A stretch of DNA of 64,000 bases from Begonia masoniana (Eukaryota > Streptophyta > Magnoliopsida > Cucurbitales > Begoniaceae): contig CM039503.1 in the NCBI GenBank assembly GCA_022432975.1, positions 51,315,259-51,379,258 of the forward strand, in the 5' to 3' direction. Positions 1-11,656 of the stretch are shown in pieces. The notes below the pieces were generated by a model. The model made no database searches. It was not told the origin of the DNA and was given only the letters and a program-made list of their open reading frames with translations. How positions within the stretch are numbered: the first letter of the stretch is position 1; every line of letters starts with the position of its first letter. Both the position numbers and the translations under genes were made by a program.

Positions 1-1842
1 AGGCGGATGACTTCGAAGAAGAACTCCTCCGCTCACTAAACGACAAAGGCGGATGACTTCGAAGAAGAACTCCTCCGCTCACTAAACGACAAAGGCGGAT
101 GACTTCGAAGAAGAACTCCTCCGCTCACTAAACGACAAAGGCGGATGACTTCGAAGAAGAACTCCTCCGCTCACTAAACGACAAAGGCGGATGACTTCGA
201 AGAAGAACTCCTCCGCTCACTAAACGACAAAGGCGGATGACTTCGAAGAAGAACTCCTCCGCTCACTAAACGACAAAGGCGGATGACTTCGAAGAAGAAC
301 TCCTCCGCTCACTAAACGACAAAGGCGGATGACTTCGAAGAAGAACTCCTCCGCTCACTAAACGACAAAGGCGGATGACTTCGAAGAAGAACTCCTCCGC
401 TCACTAAACGACAAAGGCGGATGACTTCGAAGAAGAACTCCTCCGCTCACTAAACGACAAAGGCGGATGACTTCGAAGAAGAACTCCTCCGCTCACTAAA
501 CGACAAAGGCGGATGACTTCGAAGAAGAACTCCTCCGCTCACTAAACGACAAAGGCGGATGACTTCGAAGAAGAACTCCTCCGCTCACTAAACGACAAAG
601 GCGGATGACTTCGAAGAAGAACTCCTCCGCTCACTAAACGACAAAGGCGGATGACTTCGAAGAAGAACTCCTCCGCTCACTAAACGACAAAGGCGGATGA
701 CTTCGAAGAAGAACTCCTCCGCTCACTAAACGACAAAGGCGGATGACTTCGAAGAAGAACTCCTCCGCTCACTAAACGACAAAGGCGGATGACTTCGAAG
801 AAGAACTCCTCCGCTCACTAAACGACAAAGGCGGATGACTTCGAAGAAGAACTCCTCCGCTCACTAAACGACAAAGGCGGATGACTTCGAAGAAGAACTC
901 CTCCGCTTACTAAACGAAAAAGGCGGATGACTTCGAAGAAGAACTCCTCCGCTTACTAAACGAAAAAGGCGGATGACTTCGAAGAAGAACTCCTCCGCTC
1001 ACTAAACGACAAAGGCGGATGACTTCGAAGAAGAACTCCTCCGCTCAATAAACGACAAAGGCGGATGACTTCGAAGAAGAACTCCTCCGCTCACTAAACG
1101 ACAAAGGCGGATGACTTCGAAGAAGAACTCCTCCGCTCACTAAACGACAAAGGCGGATGACTTCGAAGAAGAACTCCTCCGCTCACTAAACGACAAAGGC
1201 GGATGACTTCGAAGAAGAACTCCTCCGCTCACTAAACGACAAAGGCGGATGACTTCGAAGAAGAACTCCTCCGCTCACTAAACGACAAAGGCGGATGACT
1301 TCGAAGAAGAACTCCTCCGCTCACTAAACGACAAAGGCGGATGACTTCGAAGAAGAACTCCTCCGCTCACTAAACGACAAAGGCGGATGACTTCGAAGAA
1401 GAACTCCTCCGCTCACTAAACGACAAAGGCGGATGACTTCGAAGAAGAACTCCTCCGCTCAATAAACGACAAAGGCGGATGACTTCGAAGAAGAACTCCT
1501 CCGCTCACTAAACGACAAAGGCGGATGACTTCGAAGAAGAACTCCTCCGCTCAATAAACGACAAAGGCGGATGACTTCGAAGAAGAACTCCTCCGCTCAC
1601 TAAACGACAAAGGCGGATGACTTCGAAGAAGAACTCCTCCGCTCACTAAACGACAAAGGCGGATGACTTCGAAGAAGAACTCCTCCGCTCACTAAACGAC
1701 AAAGGCGGATGACTTCGAAGAAGAACTCCTCCGCTTACTAAACGAAAAAGGCGGATGACTTTAAAGAAGAACTCCTCCGCTCACTAAACGACAAAGGCAG
1801 ATGACTTCAAAGAAGAACTCCTCCGCTCGCTAAATGACAAAG
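1..1842 (+). repeat. 46-bp minisatellite, about 40 copies, inside the 5' LTR
   Basis: A unit beginning AGGCGGATGACTTCGAAG repeats every 46 bp from the first base. Copies are almost identical. Variants are few: CGCTTACTAAACGAAAA near 906, 952 and 1734, and TCAATAAAC near 1044, 1458 and 1550. The last two or three units (from about 1750) are the most diverged. The array lies upstream of the LTR TATA-like box, in the U3 position. It probably continues left of the window. Confidence 0.97.
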
Positions 1843-2090
1843 GCGGAAGACGTCTAAGAATACATAAAGCAACATTGATCTTCCGCCAGAATTCAAAATA
1901 GCCGCGAAGCTACAGTGACGTCGTTTTCAGCCTTAATTCCAGGGCATTAATGGCGTTGAGCGATTTGCAACTACAGACGACAACGACTGCTTGAAATTGT
2001 ACGGTTGCTGCTCCAACGGTAACAAAGTTTCCATTATTGGATAAGGAGCATTGAAGTCAAGAGCCGATCAGCATACAGAGTATTTAAGCC

Positions 2091-2097
2091 AAGGTTA
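2091..2097 (+). promoter_or_regulatory. TATA-like box of the Sirevirus LTR
   Basis: TATTTAA followed by GCCAAGG, conserved in the other LTR copies (10937-10943 and 18989-18995). It lies about 490 bp before the LTR end, with the minisatellite upstream, as expected for a U3 core promoter. Confidence 0.5.
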
Positions 2098-2586
2098 GAG
2101 CACGAAGGAACAACTTTTGCGAAAATTAGCTTTGAGCCCTAACGTGCGATTCATCATACTCTGTATTTTTCATCTACATCTCTCGATTCCCAAACTTGAG
2201 AATTTGTTTTGAGAGTTTGTAGTTTGTTGTGTTCATTCACTCAAATCTGTAAAACCTGAAAGGTAGTGGATTGACGCCCGTGAAGTTCAATCCAGAATTG
2301 TAAGGCTGTAGATCGACGCCCGTGAAGCTCGATCTGGAATTCTCGTTGAGGAGAGGTTAAGAATCTTCAAGGGGGAAAACCTTGAAGCGTGGACGTAGGA
2401 AGGTTTTGGCCGAACCACGTAAAAATCACGGTGTCAAATTTCTCTCTCTTTCACTCTATTTTACTTGTTTGTTTATAATTAACCTAGAAGTTTAAAACAA
2501 GAGAGAAATTGGTTAGACTCAAAATTAATATTTAAAAAAAAAAGTGTCTAATTCACCCCCCTCTTAAACAATTACGTTCCTACAAT

Positions 2587-2598
2587 TGGTATCAGAGC
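2587..2598 (+). other. Primer binding site (tRNA-iMet type)
   Basis: TGGTATCAGAGC lies 3 bp after the 5' LTR end. It is the standard sequence complementary to the 3' end of plant initiator tRNA-Met and sets the LTR/internal boundary at 2584/2585. Confidence 0.9.
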
Positions 2599-2653
2599 AA
2601 GGTTAAACATTGTCTAAGTTGTGTTTAAATACTCTGTGATTTTTATATTTACA

Positions 2654-4003
2654 ATGGCATTCACACACGTAGAAGGTCAAGCTGTTAATAGACCTCCCTT
2701 CTTTGATGGTAGTGATTATGTCTACTGGAAGGCTAGAATGAGAATATTCGTTCAAGCCATGGATTATGAGATTTGGGACATAATCGAAAACGGCCCTTTC
2801 AAGGCCATGAAAACTGTTGATGAGAAAAGTATCCCTAAGGACTCTACTGAATTATCTGAGTCCGATAAGAGAAATCTGAGCCTTAATGCCAAGGCAATAA
2901 ACACTTTGTACTGTGCTCTAAATAGAGATGAATTTAATAGAGTACAAGGCTGTGAGAGTGCTCAAGAAATTTGGCACTTATTAGAGATCACACACGAAGG
3001 CACAAACCAGATTAAAGAGAGTAAATTGAGCATGTTAGTTCATGAATATGAACTGTTTTCTATGGAAAAAGGAGAAACCATTAGTTCTATGTTTACTCGA
3101 TTTACTAACATCACTAATGGTCTTAACGTTCTTGGTAAGATTTACTCAGGTGAAGAACAGGTAAGAAAAATTCTGAGATGCCTACCGAGAGCATGGCAAC
3201 AAAAGGTGACAGCCATACAAGAGGCTAAGGATCTCAAAGCTCTCAAACTTGAAGAGCTCATTGGTTCTCTCATGACACACGAGATAACCATGAGAGCCAA
3301 TGAGAAGGAAGATCTCAAGGAGAAAGAGATCAGCAAGAAAAAGGACATTGCCCTGAAAACTTCCTCCAGTAAACAAGAAGTATCTGAGGAAGAAGAAGAT
3401 GATGATGATGAGGATATTGCCCTCGTTACAAGGAGGTTCAGCAAATTCCTCCAGAGAAAAAGAATGCAAGGAAGGAGATTTCCAAAGGTTGAGAAATCTC
3501 AAAAGGAAAAGGAAATCACATGCTTCGGGTGTGGAAAGCCGGGTCACATGAAGGCCGACTGTCCACAAGCTAAGAATCCCAAGAAGTTCAAGAAAAGAGC
3601 CATGAAAGCCACTTGGGATGACAGTGAAAGTGATACATCCTCAGAAGATGAGGAAGTAGCCAACCTCTGCTTCATGGCACATGAAAATAAGGTTAATGTT
3701 TCCTCTAGTGATAGTGAAACTGAGGATGGAGAATTAATTGATGCTTTTAATGATTTAGTTAAACAATTTGGCATGCTAAAAACTAAATACAATCTGTTGA
3801 AAAAGGATAATGCAGGATTAGTAGAAAAGCATGCAAAAGAAGTTGACTTGCATGCTGAGGAGTGTAATATGCAGAAAAAGGAAATAACTGAACTTAAAAC
3901 CAGAAATGAGGATTTAAATAATATTATTTTGAAATTTACTAATGGTAACAAGTTATATAAGATGTTATTAGGTAAACAGAGAGAAAATTTTGACAGGGCA
4001 TGA
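2654..4003 (+). pseudogene. gag: Copia gag (capsid/nucleocapsid), truncated by a stop
   Basis: The frame is open from 2621, but the first ATG with typical copia gag sequence is at 2654 (MAFTHVEGQ). A UBN2/gag-type region (YWKARMRIFVQAM...) is followed by an acidic stretch, a basic stretch and a CCHC knuckle (CFGCGKPGHMKADC, about 3522-3565). The TGA at 4001-4003 looks premature, because the same frame continues with a second knuckle-like motif (CHVCNEVGHKSFVC, 4067-4108) and a further TGA at 4217 before the protease. Gag packages element RNA in cytoplasmic particles. Here it can yield only a shortened product. Confidence 0.85.
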
Positions 4004-4219
4004 ATAGGTTATGATAAATCTAGTAAAAAGAAAGTTTACAAGAATTACTTTGTGAGATCCACTATCTGCCATGTTTGTAATGAAGTAGGACATAAATCTT
4101 TTGTATGTCCTTTAAAAGCAAACAATTTCAAAACTGGTAGTAAGCTTCAATGGGTTCCTAAGGGGACCAAACCTAACACTAGGACCCAAAAGATTTGGGT
4201 ACCAAAGAAGACAACTTGA

Positions 4220-4417
4220 TCTTCTGTTTTGCAGGTTGAGTGCTCTCCTAGAAAGAACCAGTGGTACCTTGACAGTGGATGCTCGAGGCATATGACGGGA
4301 GACTCAACCAAATTTGCTTCTGTCAACAAAAAGAAAGGTAATGTCACTTTTGGTGGAAACCAAAAGGGAAGAATCGTTGGCACTGGCAATATAGGTAACA
4401 ACTCTAACCCATTATAG
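4220..4417 (+). pseudogene. Copia protease region
   Basis: Same frame as gag. NQWYLDSGCSRHMTGD holds the aspartic-protease signature, D-S-G in copia elements. The frame closes at 4417; downstream homology continues in another frame, so a frameshift lies between about 4400 and 4423. The protease would cleave the Gag-Pol polyprotein, but this copy is interrupted. Confidence 0.8.
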
Positions 4418-4422
4418 AAAAT

Positions 4423-5686
4423 GTGCTGTTAGTAGAGGGCTTAAAGCATAACTTGCTTAGTATTAGTCAGTTGTATGATAAAGGCTATAAGGTAACATTT
4501 AAATCAAATGCATGTGTGATCAAAGACATTTCAAATAACAATATTTTGTTCAAAGGATATAGAAAAGAAAATGTCTATATTATTGATCTGGATAATTTTG
4601 AGCATGTTGATGAAAAATGTTTTGCTGTGAATTCCTCTATTGATTGCTGGACTTGGCATAGGAGATTAGGACACGTAGGGTTGGATACCTTAGCTAAGAT
4701 TACTAAGGATAATTTAGTTAGAGGGATCCCTAAGATATCTTTTGAGAAGGATAAGGTCTGTGAGGCTTGTCAAATGAGAAAGCAGATCAAATCTTCTTTT
4801 ACACCAAAGAATGCAGTCTACTTCTAAGCCTCTCCAACTCTTTTACATGGACCTTTTCGGTCCTTCTAATATAGCCAGCTTAGGAGGAAAATTCTATGCT
4901 TATGTCATTGTTGATGACTTCTCTAGATTCACTTGGGTATTCTTTCTGAAGTCAAAGGATGACACTTTTGATACATTCTCTAGCTTTAGGAAAAGAGTTC
5001 AAAATGAAAAGGAGCTCACCATTGTTACTATTCGTAGTGATCATGGTGGAGAGTTTGAAAATGAAAGATTTGAACTCTTGTGTCTCAAGTATGGAATTGA
5101 GCACAACTTCTCCTTTCCTAGAACTCCTCAACAAAATAGTGTTGTTGAGAGAAAAAATAGGTCCCTCCAAGAGCTTGCTAGGACTATGCTTAATGATAAC
5201 TCCCTTCCTAAGTATTTCTGGGTTGAAGCTGTTGCAACAGCTTGTTATGTGCTCAATCGGGTATCTATAAGACCAATTCTTGAGAAAACTCCATATGAGC
5301 TATGGAGTGGAAAAACTCCTTCTGTTAAGTACTTTAGAGCCTTTGGTAGTAAATACTTCATTCTCAACACTAAGGATAACTTAGAAAAATTCGATTCCAA
5401 ATCTGATCTTGGAATTTTTCTTGGTTATTCTCTTACCAGTAAAGCATATAGGGTATTCAATAAGAGAACTCTAGTTGTAGAAGAATCAGTTCATGTTAAC
5501 TTTGATGAGACCCCTCATCCCACAATCAATGTGGATGAGGATGATACTTTGGATAAACAACTGGATTCTCTTTCTTTAGAAAAGCCTAGTGATCCCCTTC
5601 AAGTAGAAAAATCTTTAGAACCCTCTTCTACTTCTCTAGATATTATTCTTGTCAAGGATGAAAATCCTGCTCTTCCTAGAGATTGA
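4423..5686 (+). pseudogene. Copia GAG-pre-integrase and integrase core
   Basis: 4423-4827 is in frame 1 and carries the HHCC zinc-binding region (WHRRLGHVGLDTLAK... and CEACQMRK). From 4811 the homology returns to frame 2 with the rve core: YMDLFGP, VDDFSRFTWVFFLKSK, SDHGGEFEN, and PQQNSVVERKNR. The D, D and E catalytic positions are present. The two frame changes compensate each other, and the region ends at a TGA (5684-5686). The integrase would insert element DNA. The gene is broken but only moderately diverged. Confidence 0.87.
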
Positions 5687-6421
5687 AAATATGTTAAAGA
5701 CCATCATTTAGATGAAGTCTTAGGTGATCCGTCATTAGGAGTTAAGACTAGATTTTCTCTCAGAAATCTCTGTGCCAATGTGGCATTTATCTCTTAAGTA
5801 GAGCCTAAGAAGTTTGAAGAGGCCGAGAATGATGAGAATTGGATTATGGCTATGCAGGATGAATTAAATCAATTTGAAAGGAGCAATGTATGGGAACTTG
5901 TTCCACGGCCTAAGGATCATCCCATTAGAGGAACTAAATGGGTTTATAAGAATAAATTGGATGAAAATGGGATTGTGGTTAGAAACAAGGCCAGGCTAGT
6001 CGCTAAGGGATACTCTCAAGAAAAAGGTATCGATTTTGAGGAATCCTTTGCCCCTGTAGCTAGATTAGAGTCAATAAGAATGCTCCTAGCTTTTGCCTGC
6101 TACAAGAACTTCACACTCTTTCAAATGGATGTAAAAAGTGCTTTCTTAAATGGTTACATTAATGAAGAAGTTTTTGTTGAGCAACCCATAGGTTTTGAAG
6201 CTTTTGATAAACCCGATTATGTGTACAAACTTAGGAAAGCTCTTTATGGTCTTAAACAGGCTCCTAGAGCTTGGTATGATAGGTTGAAGAATTTTCTTGT
6301 GGAAAGGAAATTTAAAAGGAGAAATACTGATTCAACCTTATTTACCATGCAAAAGGACAATGATATTTTGTTAGTTTAGATCTATGTCGATGGCATTATA
6401 TTTGGATCAACTAATGTCACA
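5687..6421 (+). pseudogene. Copia reverse transcriptase region
   Basis: Open mainly from 5846 to 6379. Motifs are [43 protein letters not shown] and [21 protein letters not shown] at 6377-6379 interrupts the frame just before the active-site box. The box reads YVDG where active copia enzymes have YVDD, so one catalytic aspartate is lost. Both defects make this RT inactive. Confidence 0.88.
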
Positions 6422-7276
6422 ATGTGTAATGAATTTTCCTTCCTCATGCAAAGTGAATTTGAAATGAGTATGATGGGGGATTTAAAATTCTTCTTAGGTT
6501 TTCAGATCTGTCAATCTCCTGATGGCATTTTCTTCTGTCAAGAAAAATACATCAATGAGCTCTTAAGGAAGTTTGGCTTAGAATCTGTTAAGTCTTCTAA
6601 AACTCCCATGAGTACCACAACAAAATTAAACAAAGATGAAAATGGAATTAATGTGGACATAAAGAAATATCGTGGTATAATTGGATCTCTGTTATATCTG
6701 ACTGCAAGTAGGCCAGATATTCTATTTAGTGTTTGTTTATGTGCTAGATTTCAAGCTTCCCCTAAGGAGTCTCATTTAACTGCTGTAAAAAAGATTTTCA
6801 AATATTTGAGTGGGACTTATGATTTAGGATTATGGTATCTGAAGGGCACCTCTTTTGATCTGATTGGATACTCAGATTCTGATTATGCAGGTAGTCTAGT
6901 TGATAGGAAAAGCACTAGAGGCACCTGTCAGTTCTTAGGTGAATCGTTAGTCTCCTGGTATTCTAAGAAACAAAATTCTGTTGCACTTTCAACTGCAGAA
7001 AGTGAATATATTGCTGCTGGCAGTTGTTGTGCACAAATGTTGTGGATGAAACAGACCTTGGAAGATTACAATCTGCTTTATAATAGGATTCCCATTCGGT
7101 GTGACAACACCAGTGCCATAAACATTTTCAAAAATCCGATTCAACACTCTAGAACCAAGCATATCGATGTCAGATATCACTTCTTAAGAGAGCATGTTCT
7201 AAGAGGTGATATCTCCTTAGAATTTGTTAATTCTGTAGATCAATTGGACCAACATCTTTACAAAACCGTTGGATGA
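6422..7276 (+). pseudogene. Copia RT C-terminus and RNase H
   Basis: Same frame as the RT. MMGDLKFFLGFQI, GSLLYLTASRPDI, the RNase H start GYSDSDYAGSLVDRKSTRG, LSTAESEYIAAGS and RTKHIDVRYHFLRE are typical of the copia RNase H module. The frame ends at 7276 (TGA), near the usual end of copia pol. RNase H would degrade the RNA strand during cDNA synthesis. Confidence 0.88.
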
Positions 7277-7669
7277 AAAGACTTTCAATAATATTAGAAT
7301 AAAGTTAGGTCTCATTCGGTTTGAGAAAAGCTAAGTTTCTTCTGTTGGAAATTCTTCCTGTGATAGAGTGATTTGTTTTAATGAAGACATCGGTGGATAT
7401 AGATAACTCGCTCTGTGCTACTCACCGGATGATGTGTATCCTCCACTGATCGGATGATGTCTCAGTATCGGATGATATATTTTTTTTCTGCTGACACGTG
7501 TCACCCATCGGGCGATATCGATGTTACACTTGTGACCTCATTCCGTCGGGCGATGCCCTATTCTTTTTAAACTTAGTTTCTTTTCAAAAACGCTTCATCT
7601 TTCGCGCCCTTTCAGAAAACCTCTGCCTTCAACCTTTTCTCTCTAGGTTTTCTTCACAGAATCGATCAA
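7277..7669 (+). other. Spacer between pol and downstream ORF, with CGGATGATG-type repeats
   Basis: No coding homology. It holds short repeats such as CGGATGATGT and CATCGGGCGAT (about 7425-7555) and a T-rich stretch ahead of the ATG at 7670. In Sireviruses the extra ORF must be expressed from a spliced or internal transcript. This spacer is where such a signal would lie, but none can be proven from sequence. Confidence 0.4.
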
Positions 7670-9735
7670 ATGGCCTCATCGTCTCGTGCAGTTTCCGAAC
7701 CGGCCAAGAAAAAAGCCAAAGTCTCCGTTCGTCAGTCTCGTGAGATTCCTCGAGCAAATAGTTGGCCATCAATCTATTTTCTCAATCAGGCTGCCGAAGT
7801 CAAGTATCACGACGACTTTAAAGATAAGAAGTTGATTCCAAGTCGTGGTATCATTCCAGACGACTTAGTTGAGTTAAATTTAGTAGCCCCCTTGACAGAC
7901 ATTGGATTAATAGGGTTGTTTGATGTCGAATCTTTCTTTTACCCTACTACTATTAAAATGTTCTATGCCAATCTTAGTTATCCTTCCGATCAATCTACCA
8001 TTTCGAGCTATGTGTATGGAAAACACATAGTTCTAACCTCTCAATCCCTAAATGAGCTTTTGGGGAGTCCTTATCTAGATAAACATCCCAAAATCTATTC
8101 AACAGGGCAAGAGCCCCCATTTCTTGGAACTCCCGATGGCAAACAATTTTTGAAAGAAATTGCTCTAGACCCGCACAATATTCCCAACTCCCTTAAGAGC
8201 AAACATTTAACAATTAGAGCTCGACTTCTCCATCAGATGATCAGTTATAATGTTATTCCTAAGGGTGGTCATTATGATGATATTAGCAGTATGGAATTGG
8301 TTGTTCTTTTTGCCATCTATCAAAAGACCCCTTTTGATGTAGGATACATTATTCTGAGAAGGATGATTCAGAGTGTTGCTACAGGGACTACATCTTTTCC
8401 CTATAACCTTCTTCTCATGAAGATCTTTCAGATGTCTGAGGTAGAATTTCCCGAGGAAGAAGATCCTTCCTGTCTTAAACCATCCAGCTATTACTCTAAA
8501 TCCACTTTGTCAAGAATGGGGATTAAGAAAACACGAAGAGGAGATTTTGTTTTGGATCAGTCTAAGAAAAGGTCTACTAAGGTGGGTGCTGTCAGAAGAG
8601 GAAAGAGGAAACTGATTCTGGCTGACCAGTCATCAACTCAAGAAGGCGGTGGTGATTCAGAGATCCTTGCTTTTGATATTTCCCCTTCTCATTCTCTGGT
8701 ATCTCGCCCCCACCTTCCTCCCCCAGTGCCAAGAAATCCTACTCCATCCTCAATAGCCCCTATCTTTGAGGCCATCTCAGTTCCTTTTCCTCCTAGCATT
8801 CCTCATTCATCTCCTCCGCCTTCTCTTATTGTGGCACCTTTTCTTCCTCCATCTGTGCCCCCTCTAATTACAGAGGTTCTTCTTTCTCCTCCACCGTCTC
8901 TACTCTTGACTGCTCTGCCTGCTCCACCACTTACTTCTCCAATAGTCCCAACAGCTCCTATTGTCCAAGTCTCCTCACTAACTCTGCCACCTACTCCTGC
9001 AACCCCAAGACCTATCAAAGGAGATTTACTCTAAGTGAGGAGCAGTACAATGATTTGAAGTCCTGCATTGAGAGCCTAGGGACAGCTATTACTACTCTTC
9101 AGAATCAGATTGATGTCCAGCTCACGCAGACCAAATTGGATTTAAGCAAGAATCTTGATGTTGTTCAAGATCAGCTGTCTAAGAAAATGGACAGACATAA
9201 GGAAATTGCCACCATGAATTATCAATCGCTCAAGTCTCAATTTGATGCTTTTCGCTCGGGACCATCTAGCCCTCCTTCTTACCCGGAGGCTTGTTCCGAA
9301 GACCTCCTTCCTCCAATCATAAGACCTGAGGAAGTTGACGTTGCTCGGTTACTGCCTTTGGCCCTTCAGAAGGCAGAACTACAGTTCACTATTTCAGTTG
9401 CTCCTCCTGCCCCTGTGCCATCTTTCGAGCCCTTCAGTCCAATGGATGCATCTCCTACTGATCCACCGGTAGAGCCTCCTCAATGTATGGATTTGGTTGT
9501 CTCTCCAGAACCTGTTCCACCTCCACCTCCATGTATGGATTTGTTGCTCTATCAAGCACCACTCCCTCATGATCTTGAATCCCTACAATCCCTCGTGGAT
9601 GCTTACTTCTCCCCGCACCTTGACGTGCAATCGTGGATTATCCATGCCTTTTGGAAGAAATTTTTAGATTTCTGTAAATATGAGATATTTTTTATCTACA
9701 ATGTTTTCTGCTATTCATCTATTTTGGTACTCTGA
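7670..9735 (+). pseudogene. Sirevirus extra ORF (plant transposon-protein domain, Pro-rich, coiled coil), frameshifted
   Basis: The ATG at 7670 opens 454 codons to 9034. The first ~290 residues resemble the 'putative plant transposon protein' domain often found in retroelement extra ORFs (PTTIKMFYANL, VYGKHIVLTSQSLNELLG). A basic stretch near the N-terminus (PAKKKAKV) looks like a nuclear localisation signal. A long Pro/Ser/Leu-rich linker follows (residues ~340-450). Near 9010 the reading shifts frame and continues to 9735 with a heptad-like region (9055-9250) and another Pro-rich tail. I see no convincing membrane segment, so 'envelope-like' would rest on position only. Its function in Sireviruses is not established. 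Confidence 0.65.
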
Positions 9736-9779
9736 TGTTTGTCTGAATTGTTGAATGCATTGTTTCTTATGTTTTTCTG

Positions 9780-9995
9780 CTCCTTTTTGATAATGTCAAT
9801 GGGGGAGAAAGGATTTGATATGCTGATGTGAGACATTTCGTTGATTTACTTGTGCTGTATTGGTTTGCATTGCTGAAATCTGGTTATTTGAAATTGGTAA
9901 GTATGCATATGTTGTGGGGGAGCTAGGGTTATGGGGGAGTGTAATGTTTAATCAAATTAATACTCATAGTTTGTCATCATAAAAAAGGGGGAGAT
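9780..9995 (+). other. Multiplied polypurine tracts before the 3' LTR
   Basis: GGGGGAG-type tracts recur near 9802, 9917, 9934 and 9987. The last, AAAAAAGGGGGAGAT, directly abuts the 3' LTR and is the functional PPT candidate for plus-strand priming. Repeated PPT-like motifs upstream of the 3' LTR are a documented Sirevirus feature. Confidence 0.75.
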
Positions 9996-11441
9996 TGTTG
10001 ACTTAAATGAGGTTTAAGTCTAACTAAGTTTTTGATGATGTATTTGAATGTTAAATAAGTAATTTGATTATGTTTATTAAATGAGAATAATAAATTATGC
10101 ATGTGTATTAATCTGATGAAAATACCCTTGAAGGATATTTCAGTTATTTAATGAATGTAGTTAAGTATACAGGGCTGCATAGTTTTTAACAAGGCTGAAA
10201 AATTGATAAACAAAGAGTACATCCACCGGTGAAGTTTCGAAGAAGAACTCCACCGCTCACTAGACGACAAAGGCGGATGACTTCGAAGAAGAACTCCACC
10301 GCTCGCTAGACGACAAAGACAGATGACTTCAAAGAAGAACTCCTCCGCTCACTAAACGACAAAGGCGGATGACTTCGAAGAAGAACTCCACCCCTCGCTA
10401 GACGACAACGGTGGATGACTTCGAAGAAGAACTCCTCCGCTCACTAAACGACAAAGGCGGATGACTTCGAAGAAGAACTCCTCCGCTTACTAAACGACAA
10501 AGGCGGATGACTTCGAAGAAGAACTCCTCCGCTCACTAAACGACAAAGGCGGATGACTTCAAAGAAGAACTCATCCGCTCACTAAACGACAAAGGCGGAT
10601 GACTTCAAAGAAGAACTCCTCCGCTTGCTAAACGACAAAGGCGGAAGACGTCTAAGAATACATCTTCCGATAGCGGTTCAAGTTTTTGAAAACATATCCA
10701 CCGATGGCGGTTCAAGACTATAAAGCAACATGGATCTTCCGCCAGAATTCAAAATAACCGCGAAGCTACAGTGACGCCGTTTTTAGCCTTAATTCCAAGG
10801 CATTAATGGCGTCGGGCGATTTGCAACTACAGACGGCAACGCCTACCTGAAATTGTACGGTTGCTGCTCCAACGGTAACAAAGTTTCCATTATTGGATAA
10901 GGAGCATTGAAGTCAAGAGCCGATCAGCATACAGAGTATTTAAGCCAAGGTTAGAGCACGAAGGAACAACTTTTGCGAAAATTAGCTTTGAGCCCTAACG
11001 TGCGATTCATCATACTCTGTATTTTTCATCTACATCTCTCGATTCCCAAAGTTGAGAATTTGTTTTGAGAGTTTGTAGTTTGTTGTGTTTATTCACTCAA
11101 ATTTGTAAAACCTGAAAGGCAGTGGATTGACGCCCGTGAAGTTCAATCCAGAATTATAAGGCTGTAGATCGACGCCCGTGAAGCTCAATCTGAAATTCTC
11201 GTTGAGGAGAGGTTAAGAATCTTCAAGGGGGGAAAACCTTGAACCGTGGACGTAGGAAGGTTTTGGCCGAATCACGTAAAAATCACGGTGTCAAATTTCT
11301 CTCTCTTTCACTCTATTTTACCTGTTTGTTTATAATTAACCTAGAAGTTTAATACAAGAGAGGAATTGGTTAGACTCAAAATTAATATTTAAAAAAAAAA
11401 GTGTCTAATTCACCTCCCTATTAGACAATTACGTTCCTACA
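9996..11441 (+). repeat. 3' LTR of the Sirevirus (1446 bp)
   Basis: Starts TGTTGACTTA after the PPT and ends TTCCTACA. It contains about nine 46-bp units (10222-10640), a TATA-like box (10937-10943), and the same T-rich end as the 5' LTR. Many scattered differences from the 5' LTR, clustered around 10780-10860, show the insertion is not recent. Confidence 0.92.
10222..10640 (+). repeat. 46-bp minisatellite, about 9 diverged copies (3' LTR)
   Basis: Same unit as at 1-1842, but with more variation between copies (for example CCACCGCTCGCTAGACGACAA). The short, diverged array here and the long, uniform array in the 5' LTR show that the latter grew after insertion or in its immediate ancestor. 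Confidence 0.93.
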
Positions 11442-11656
11442 ATCTCTTTTCATGAAAACATAGTGCGAAAATTCATTTTCTATGCATAATTGAAAACCAT
11501 GATGCATGAACAATTACGTGCATAAGGTAAATATACATCATACATACCATCGAAACAATAAAAGTATATCCTATAAAAGAACTAATCATAACTACCCAAC
11601 CAAAGCATTTAAACAAACAAATCACCAATGTTCCTCGAAACGACTTCGACATACGG

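Larger units (their letters stand above)
1..2584 (+). repeat. 5' LTR of the Sirevirus (partial)
   Basis: The sequence from about 1840 to 2584 matches the 3' LTR (9996-11441) nearly base for base and ends in TACA directly before the PBS. Relative to the 3' LTR it lacks about 64 bp near 1865 and carries a far longer 46-bp array at its left. It is already longer than the complete 3' LTR (1446 bp) although its start is not in the window. Confidence 0.9.
1..11441 (+). mobile_element. Sirevirus-type Ty1/copia retrotransposon, left end outside window
   Basis: The order is LTR, tRNA-iMet type PBS, gag, protease, integrase, RT, RNase H, an extra downstream ORF, repeated purine tracts, LTR. Integrase before RT defines Ty1/copia. 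The extra ORF after pol and several GGGGGAG tracts before the 3' LTR are known Sirevirus hallmarks. The 3' LTR runs TGTTG...TACA. The pol region has several in-frame stops, two frameshifts and a damaged RT active site, so this copy cannot move by itself. The right-hand TSD candidate is ATCTC (11442-11446); the left one is outside the window. Confidence 0.9.

Noticed and set aside
1..1842. CRISPR-like array
   Set aside because: Repeats are contiguous with no unique spacers. It is a minisatellite within a plant LTR.
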